Source: Paramecium sonneborni
Lineage: Eukaryota > Ciliophora > Oligohymenophorea > Peniculida > Parameciidae
Assembly (NCBI GenBank): GCA_905182985.1
Contig: CAJJDN010000144.1
Location: 228,157-292,156 of the forward strand
DNA: 64,000 nt
Direction: 5' to 3'
The position numbers and the translations under genes were made by a program. The notes below the pieces were generated by a model that searched no databases, was not told the origin of the DNA, and saw nothing but the letters and a program-made list of their open reading frames with translations. This document shows positions 57,447-64,000 of the stretch, piece by piece (within the stretch, counting starts at the first letter, position 1; each line of letters starts with the position of its first letter).

Positions 57447-59314
57447 ATGATTACAATAAATAAACCTTAAAAATATTCATAAGTATTTTTATATTAATCC
57501 TATTATAATTAAAAGTCTACTTAGAAAATATTAATTTTTATTCTAGTCACTCCAAATTTTATTTTATTTTTGATTTTATAGTAATTTATTAAAAATTCTT
57601 AAAAGTAAACGAAGTTGGATTTAAATGCTCAACATAATTATTACCTAATGCCTAATTTAATTGTTTTTACATTGTTGAATAAGTTTTTTTATAATTTTGA
57701 TTAACAGATTTTTTATTAAGAAAGATTTAAAATAAAATTAGGAAACAATTTGTTAAAATAATTTTAGTTGCAAAAAAAATTTAATATAAAAAAAAGATTA
57801 AACTTTTTATCAAATAAAATTTTTAACTATTTATAAATTTGATTTATTAATTAATTATCATTATAAATTGTTCATTACAATTTATAAGAAATTTTAATAA
57901 AAAATTTTATTTATTGATGTTTATAAATTGTTAAAAATCAGTTGATAGTTTAATCTATACCTTCAAATAAATAAAAAAAACATTCAGAAATGTAAATATT
58001 GCGTACTAATATCTAAAACTAAGGATATATTCAGTTATTATTTATGATAATTTGTTATTGAAGCAATTCAGCTATATTGGAATAAAATTTGGACAAACAA
58101 TTTTTATTATTATTAATTGATAAATTCATTTTTTATTTCAAATATAGTGAAATTATAAACTATAATTAGTTTTCCTCTAAAAAAGTTAATTAATTATACA
58201 AACCTCTCCATCGACTTGAGTATTAATTAATGTTCTAAAAGTAAATGTGGTTGATCTGGAAACTTATTTATTATAGTCAATCTTAATACCAATATATAAA
58301 TAAGATTATTTAAATAAATTTTAAGTAAAAAATTAAATAAATCTAATTTACTGTTATAAAATAAATATTTTAATAACAAAAGTTCTAAAATAACTTTTTC
58401 TTTAATTTTGTTTTGTTAAGTTTTTGAATTAGCATTATTTTCTTATGTTCTAAAAAAAATCATTTTGATTTATAAAACTTAAAACAAATAATTTCTTAAG
58501 ATTTATATCAAGATAATGAGTAAAAATTAAAGAATATAGAGAAAAGGGACTTAAAAATGTTTGACTTAAATTATGTACTTATTTGATTAATTAAACCATT
58601 TAACTATCAAAAATAATATTAGGATAAATTATTTTCAAGTGGTATAAAGAAAATAATTTATTAAGGTGTTTTCCTATGATCAAATAGAATTAGAATTAGA
58701 AATAGAGTTTATTATAGATTTGTTGAGGGAGATAAGCTCTATAAGTTTTATACAATTTTTTAACAAATCAATACTTATCCCTAATTGTTTTTCATCATAA
58801 TACTCGAGATTAACTCTAATAGAAAGAACAACATAAAATAACTAATAGTATAGTAGTTCTGACTATGTAGAAAAGGATTAAAAATATAAAATTTGATAAT
58901 TTTACGATTTGAATTAAACAAATAATTAGTAATTTAAAATCCTACACTTATAATATGCAAAATAAACATCCACAAGATAAAATCTCAAAGCTTATGGTTC
59001 AGGTTAAATGATGAATTAAGTAGTAATAGTTAAATTGGGATTAAAAAAAAATGGAAACTATTACAACAAAAACCTACACGAGCCGAATTATGAACAAGTT
59101 TAATTTTATAGAAATAATTTGTTGTAGATTTTTATTCATTATTTTAGTTTTTAATTATTATATTTAATCAGTTTTAATCTATTTTATTAGAATAACACTG
59201 ATATGACTTTGAATGAAATAATAAAATATACAAAATATGAATTATATTTTGTATATTTTAATTAATATCGCTTTTTATCCTAAAAAAATGAATTATATAA
59301 TAGTGATGATATTT
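57447..59314. other. Long intergenic region without a gene
   Basis: About 1.87 kb, the longest gene-free stretch in the window apart from the last kilobase. It is very AT-rich on both strands and shows only short, low-complexity frames. Patches such as 58200-58280 have slightly more G and C (CTCCATCGACTTGAG) but no protein-like or RNA-like pattern that I could name. It separates the convergent lipase-STAND and membrane-protein genes. Confidence 0.5.
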
Positions 59315-62085
59315 TCATAAATTAAATTAAGATTCATTTTTTTTATTTCTTAGATCTCCAATTGATGATTAATTATTTAATTTTAAAGAGTTCTATATGT
59401 TTCTATTTGAATTTGTTTCATATTTTTAAACTTCTTTGATTGTTTTTATATTTTTAGTTAAAAATAAAGAACTTTTTTCATCAATTGACTCTTGTAAGTT
59501 TAATTAAAACTATTCTAATAACTCTTATCTTTCTGCATTATATTTATATACTAATTCTTAAGCTTTTTTATTCATTTAAATGTCTTCACTAATTTAAATT
59601 CTATTTATAAAATTGGATTTAAATTAGTGTTAAATTGGTTATAAAATAGAAATTTTATTAATTGTTTATAGTGAATTCTACTAAACCTTTCTTTAAAATG
59701 CCTAAAATTCTTGCTTTTTTTTTTTCTCCTCTACTTTTTTTGTTTCTTCTTCAAGTTGTTTTTCTTTCATTAATAACTCAAAGTTTACAAGATCATCTTC
59801 CATTTGTTTTTTTTGTTATTCTCTAAACCTTTATTCTTTTTCTTTTCTATCCTTTTCGATTTCTTAATATTTTTTGTTATTTTATATTTTCCTTTTTTCA
59901 ACATCTTATAATTAATTTTCTTATTATTTTTCATCTTGTAGAAAATTTTCATTTTTATTTGATTAATTTTCATAATCAATATTATTTTTATTTTATTCTT
60001 CTTATTGGAATGAAACATTCTCCATGAATTTATTTTAATCTTAATCATCTTTAAATTCTGAATTTTAATGATCTAATTATGATTGATAATCTTATTATTC
60101 TTTAAAATCAGATTCATAATTTTTTTAACTTTGATTACATTTATCAATATTATCAGGACCTTAAATCTCATTTTAATCTTTATCCAATTCTTTAAGTGGA
60201 GTTTAATGTTCAATATCAGAAAATTATAATTGTAATTTCATAGGACTATCTAAAAAGATATTTTCTAATTTTGAAGTGTTACTATACAAATTTTCAAATA
60301 AATCTAAGATATCTTCATCTAAAATATCAAGAATCTTTTTATCTATTTCAGAAATTTCGTCTTTTTATTAGATTTTTACATATGCAACGAATGCTTCTTG
60401 TAATTTCATAAATTCTGGTTTTTCATCTTAAAGAATAACTTTATATGCTTATTTTTATTCTTCAATTCTCATTTTCTTTAGGAAATCCTCTCCAAAAATA
60501 GATTCAGGTATAATAGGTTTAGGTAAATAATTAAATAGTTTTTATTATTATTCACTCAATAGAATTAATTTTAATCTATCTATTTCATAAACTTTCGAAA
60601 TTAAATTAGCAATATCTAATTTATTCATAAATTTGTCAGTTGCATAATTAATGAGTTATTTTTCTTTTTTTTTACACCCAAAACTCATTATAATAATATC
60701 TTTCATAGATAAATTTAAAGATTATTTCCTTTTTTTTAATAATTCTATCATCTATTTATTATTAATAACTTTATCAAGACTTTTAACAAAAACTGATTTT
60801 TCCTTTTCAAGAGAACGTCTACTTGTATATGACTTTCTAATTTCAAGATCAAATTATTAAGAACTTCTAACATTAACTTTAGTTGGAGATCCAGACTTTT
60901 TAATATTTTCTTTATTTTCATCTTATGAATCTAAACTTTATTATGCTTCTTCATTTGTATAATTTTCAAATCTAAATAATTTATTAGCCATTTATAAATT
61001 CATTAAGTTTGAAGTTACTGGTTGTAATAAAGCACTCATAGCCAAAAATAATATTTACCATAGTCCTCCAACATTCCCAAAGATATCTTATAATTTTGAA
61101 TATTCTCTATAATAAGAAGCTTATCTTGAATTCAAATTTATTATATGCTGAACAATAAATTAATTATTATAGTAATCCTAACTTTCTCTATTTTATGATT
61201 AAACTAATCCATATTCTGTTTATATATCTTCCATAATATATCCTGTATCTGTTTTAGATTGAGTAATTTAGAAACTTTAAAATATTGATTTTGATGTCAC
61301 ATTTGAAAACGTTGTATATTATAAATTAATTATATCTTGAAATGGACTTCCTTGATTCTTCATTTGAACTAAATTATCAATTAAGTGAACTGCATAATAC
61401 CCTGATTATAGTTCTTTCCATATATTTTCTTTTGGGGCACAATCAGTTTTATTAGTTGTATTTTTACACTAAGCAATCGTAATCTATAAATATTAATATA
61501 CTGTTCCTTAAACAGTACCTTAAAGTTACTAAAAATTATAAAAATATTCATACAGGGGGATTTTTCTGCCATTATTCTACATTGAAACATTGAACAAATC
61601 CAAGTTTAATTTTTTAAAAATATGCCTTTTATAAATCTGTTAGAAAATGTTAATTATCACAAGGCTCAGTTGGGTATACAGTACAACTATATAAAATAAT
61701 TAAATACTTTTAGGATACAACAGTTTTATTAGTAGTTGAGTCTATTGATCTGACTCTTTTACAATTCTAGACAGTCATAGTGAAATGAGTTCCTAATGTT
61801 TAAAGAGATCCTAATGATAAATTAGTCATTGTAATTCCTATTGTATAGTTTTTCATTTCCAAAGAGTATGCCTGACATATATTCAATAATTACACTTGTG
61901 TCCACAACTTATTCTTCAGACATTGTTACTCTAGGGCCTGTTTTTGAGTATAGATCTTCCAATTATGTAATTGTATAAAGAATACACACAACTGATATAC
62001 CAACGGTGAACAAAAATCCTAATGATGTAGTAAATTTTTCTTGTTTCAAAATTTTAAAGGCAGGAGGCTATCCGAATAAGTCCAT
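59315..62085 (-). CDS. Ciliate two-helix membrane protein with long coiled-coil tail
   Basis: 900 aa from the ATG at 62083-62085 to the TGA at 59315-59317, with three introns of 22, 21 and 25 nt near the 5' end; the total is a multiple of three. It begins MDLFGQPPAFKILKQEKFTT, followed by a membrane helix (SLGFLFTVGISVVCILYTIT). A luminal or extracellular part of about 300 residues with Cys and N-glycosylation-type sites (CKNTTNKTDC) comes next. A second membrane region (GNVGGLWQILFLAMSALLQP) is preceded by YYREYSKLQDIFG, a pattern of a large ciliate-specific membrane protein family. The remaining 500 residues are polar and coiled-coil. Function unknown. The family call rests on the start motif and the GG-containing second helix. 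Confidence 0.8.
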
Positions 62086-62255
62086 GCTACCGTATACTTT
62101 TTTAAAGCAGGTTTAAGTTAAGTTTTTATTCTTTTTTTGAAATTTGAGCATTTAATTTAATAAGAATTATTTGTTTTTACTTAACACTTAAACTTTTTCC
62201 ATTATATCTCAAATTATTTATCTTAAACCATAAAAAATAATTCAAAATTATATAA

Positions 62256-62642
62256 ATGTCATCGTATTCTCTCAATAATTCATTTTTTATTAAATATATT
62301 TCAATTTTTTTTATCCTTATTCCTTGTATTTTACATAACATATTGAAATATGATACAATAATGTTATTATTTTTATTATTAAAAAATATTTGGAGCTATG
62401 AAATTTTGATTTTTAAATTTATTAGCTTTAAAACAATCCATCCTACTTATGATTTAATTTTTTTTGAACTAATAAATAATAGTTAAATTGTTTTATAAGA
62501 AGAATTAAAACATTATTTCAAATAATATAACAAATCCTAATTTTTTTTCATCTTACTTTATTTATATTCAATAATTATTTTATTAATATATCTCTTCTAT
62601 ATTCTTCTGATATTAAATAATAAGGCCAAAATTTCAAATTGA
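62256..62642 (+). CDS. Possible small membrane protein
   Basis: An uninterrupted frame of 128 codons from the ATG at 62256 to the TGA at 62640-62642. It has two or three hydrophobic stretches (ISIFFILIPCILHNIL, LLYLYSIIILLIYLFYILL) and a polar loop with QEELKHYFKQYNKSQ. Such Ile/Leu/Phe-rich frames arise easily in AT-rich DNA with one stop codon, so this may be chance. Confidence 0.3.
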
Positions 62643-63197
62643 ATTCTAGTATTTAAATTTTTTTTAAATTTTAAAAAAGAAAAAATTCATTAGGAATATG
62701 AATCAATAGTATATAAAAATAATAACTATCCAAGTTGATGTATAAAATATACGAAAGATTAATTGAAACTTCAATTAATATCTATAAATGAATAAATTGT
62801 AAAATTAATTTTACATAATTTAAAATCAAATAAGATGGTTAAAAAAATGAGATAATATAAATTTAAATGATCTTTTATTGTAGTCAATCTCAATAAACTA
62901 ATATACATAATATAAATCTAAATCAATATAAATTGAACAAAAATATGAATTTTTCGCAACACAATAATAAAAGTATTGAGTTCATAAAATACATCTATCT
63001 ATTTTATAGATTCAATATATATTTTCTATTGGTGAAAAAATCAAATTTTTTTCCCACCAACTTATTTTATTAATATTAAAATTCTAATATAAATTCAATG
63101 AAATTAAAGTCATGCCAGATATTTTTTAAGCATTTTTACTCAATTCAACCATTTTAAAAAGTATAATGATTTTTCAGTGAAAAAATAAAACAAATTT
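62643..63197. other. Intergenic, no gene seen
   Basis: AT-rich 555 bp. It includes a small inverted repeat near 63028-63060 (TTGGTGAAAAAATC ... TTTTTTCCCACCAA) that could form a hairpin. No gene recognised. Confidence 0.45.
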
Positions 63198-63704
63198 TCA
63201 CCTTAAATTTAATTGAATTTATAAGATAATTTCATGAATTTATTAAAAATTTAATTAAAAAAGCATCCTAGCCTATAGGGTCACACAAAACTTAGTCATG
63301 GAAATGGGAATCCAATGCAAATGTATGAATGAATCATCAGACTCAAAGTGGAACAGAGTGAGACTCTCAATTAAAATTGATACCTTCTTTTGGTGAAAAT
63401 GCTATCCTGAAAAGAATTGGTCGATGGAATAACTAAATTCTATCAATTTTATCATGGAATCATTTTAATATAGATAAAAATTCCTCGAACTAAAAGCACA
63501 CGGAATAAAAAATTAGATATTAACGCAAAATAATATAAAAATACTGATTACATATTATTATAATTCAATCAGATTTGAACAATAATATTTGATAAAATAT
63601 TTAGGACCCTTTAGTTCCTAGACCATTTTTGGTAAGGGTAGAGATGCCAAAATTATCTGAAGGAGATTAAATATAAAAACGACAGAAAATAAGGAGACAG
63701 ACAT
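63198..63704 (-). CDS. Uncertain 168-codon frame in a GC-richer island
   Basis: A frame is open from the ATG at 63702-63704 to the TGA at 63198-63200. It starts with a signal-like stretch (MSVSLFSVVFIFNLLQIILA) and includes LPLPKMVQELKGPKYFIKYY and ESDDSFIHLHWIPISMTKF. The stretch 63265-63420 has clearly more G and C than the surroundings, which often marks coding or RNA sequence here. The plus strand of the same stretch also has protein-like pieces (YRVTQNLVMEMGIQCKCMNE), so the strand is not settled. No family is recognised. A structured RNA is another possibility. Confidence 0.25.
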
Positions 63705-64000
63705 AAATCAATTAGTAAAGCAAAATTATATATTTGGGTAAGATTAAGTTACATAAGACTAATATGATAAAAATATAAATAGCATCTTTATGATTTAACG
63801 TTAGATAAGAGGCATGAAAAGAAAATAGATTTGTTAGATATTATAAGATAGATGAAACCATATTAATTTTTAAATTGAAATATATTTTAAAAAGAAAATT
63901 TGTTTAAAATGCAATTTTGTTTTGAAAAAAGTAATTAATTTTCAAATTTAAATACAATTTTTTAAAATAAAAATTTTTTAAATTAAAACTTTAGTTTTTA
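63705..64000. other. Window end, no gene seen
   Basis: AT-rich 296 bp without a clear frame. I saw no C4A2 or C3A3 telomere repeats, so this is not visibly a chromosome end. Confidence 0.45.

Noticed and set aside
63240..63440. Box C/D snoRNA or small nuclear RNA on the minus strand
   Set aside because: A CTGATGA-like word and a CTGA exist, but the spacing and a terminal stem do not fit, and no U1, U2, U4, U5 or U6 core motif was found.
63900..64000. Telomere at the right edge
   Set aside because: No C4A2, C3A3 or G-rich repeats are present.

Overview
The window looks like macronuclear DNA of a ciliate, most likely Paramecium or a close relative. Three features support this. It is very AT-rich. 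Nearly every gene stays open only if TAA and TAG are read as glutamine and TGA is the sole stop. Many genes carry tiny introns of about 19-31 nt, mostly starting GTA and ending in AG. I checked most gene models by removing such introns and confirming that the remaining length is a multiple of three and that the protein makes sense. Introns of this size argue against Tetrahymena. No rRNA, tRNA, CRISPR or transposon gene was seen.

Gene density is high, with intergenic gaps often below 100 bp. Left part (1-16 kb): a coiled-coil protein; a small possibly secreted protein divergent from a casein kinase 1; an unidentified helical protein overlapping a POP7/Alba-like RNase P subunit; a two-domain cyclic-nucleotide-binding protein; an unidentified 380-aa protein; and an ankyrin-AGC kinase with a run of 246 asparagines. 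A 1,232-bp segment at the start of the kinase gene appears twice around a single N, which is almost certainly an assembly artefact.

Middle part (16-34 kb): an ABCC-type transporter, a very large protein with a basic N-terminus, a charged coiled-coil protein, a B-box-like/WD40 protein, a RING/TRAF zinc-finger protein, a coiled-coil protein, the ciliary IQ/AAA protein DRC11, a LITAF-domain protein, a single-pass membrane protein and the bifunctional PFK-2/FBPase-2.

Right part (34-64 kb): an intronless protein with two P-loop modules, a PHD/SET methyltransferase of the ATXR5/6-TXR1 type, a B-box-like protein, a second RING/TRAF paralogue, a Rieske sterol 7-desaturase, a small membrane protein, a giant Sfi1-like repeat protein, a CHIP-like TPR/U-box ligase, a lysine-rich protein, and an intronless 1,477-aa protein joining a class-3 lipase, an NB-ARC/STAND ATPase and TPR-like repeats. 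A ciliate two-helix membrane protein with a long cytoplasmic tail follows. The last 2 kb is mostly unassigned.

The genes do not form a pathway, as expected for a ciliate chromosome of single-gene transcripts. Several fit cilia and cortex (DRC11, Sfi1-like) or ubiquitin signalling (two RING/TRAF proteins, CHIP-like). The most novel item is the lipase-STAND-TPR protein at 53013-57446, which has the effector-switch-sensor layout of NLR immune receptors. The tandem P-loop protein at 34925-37702 is second.
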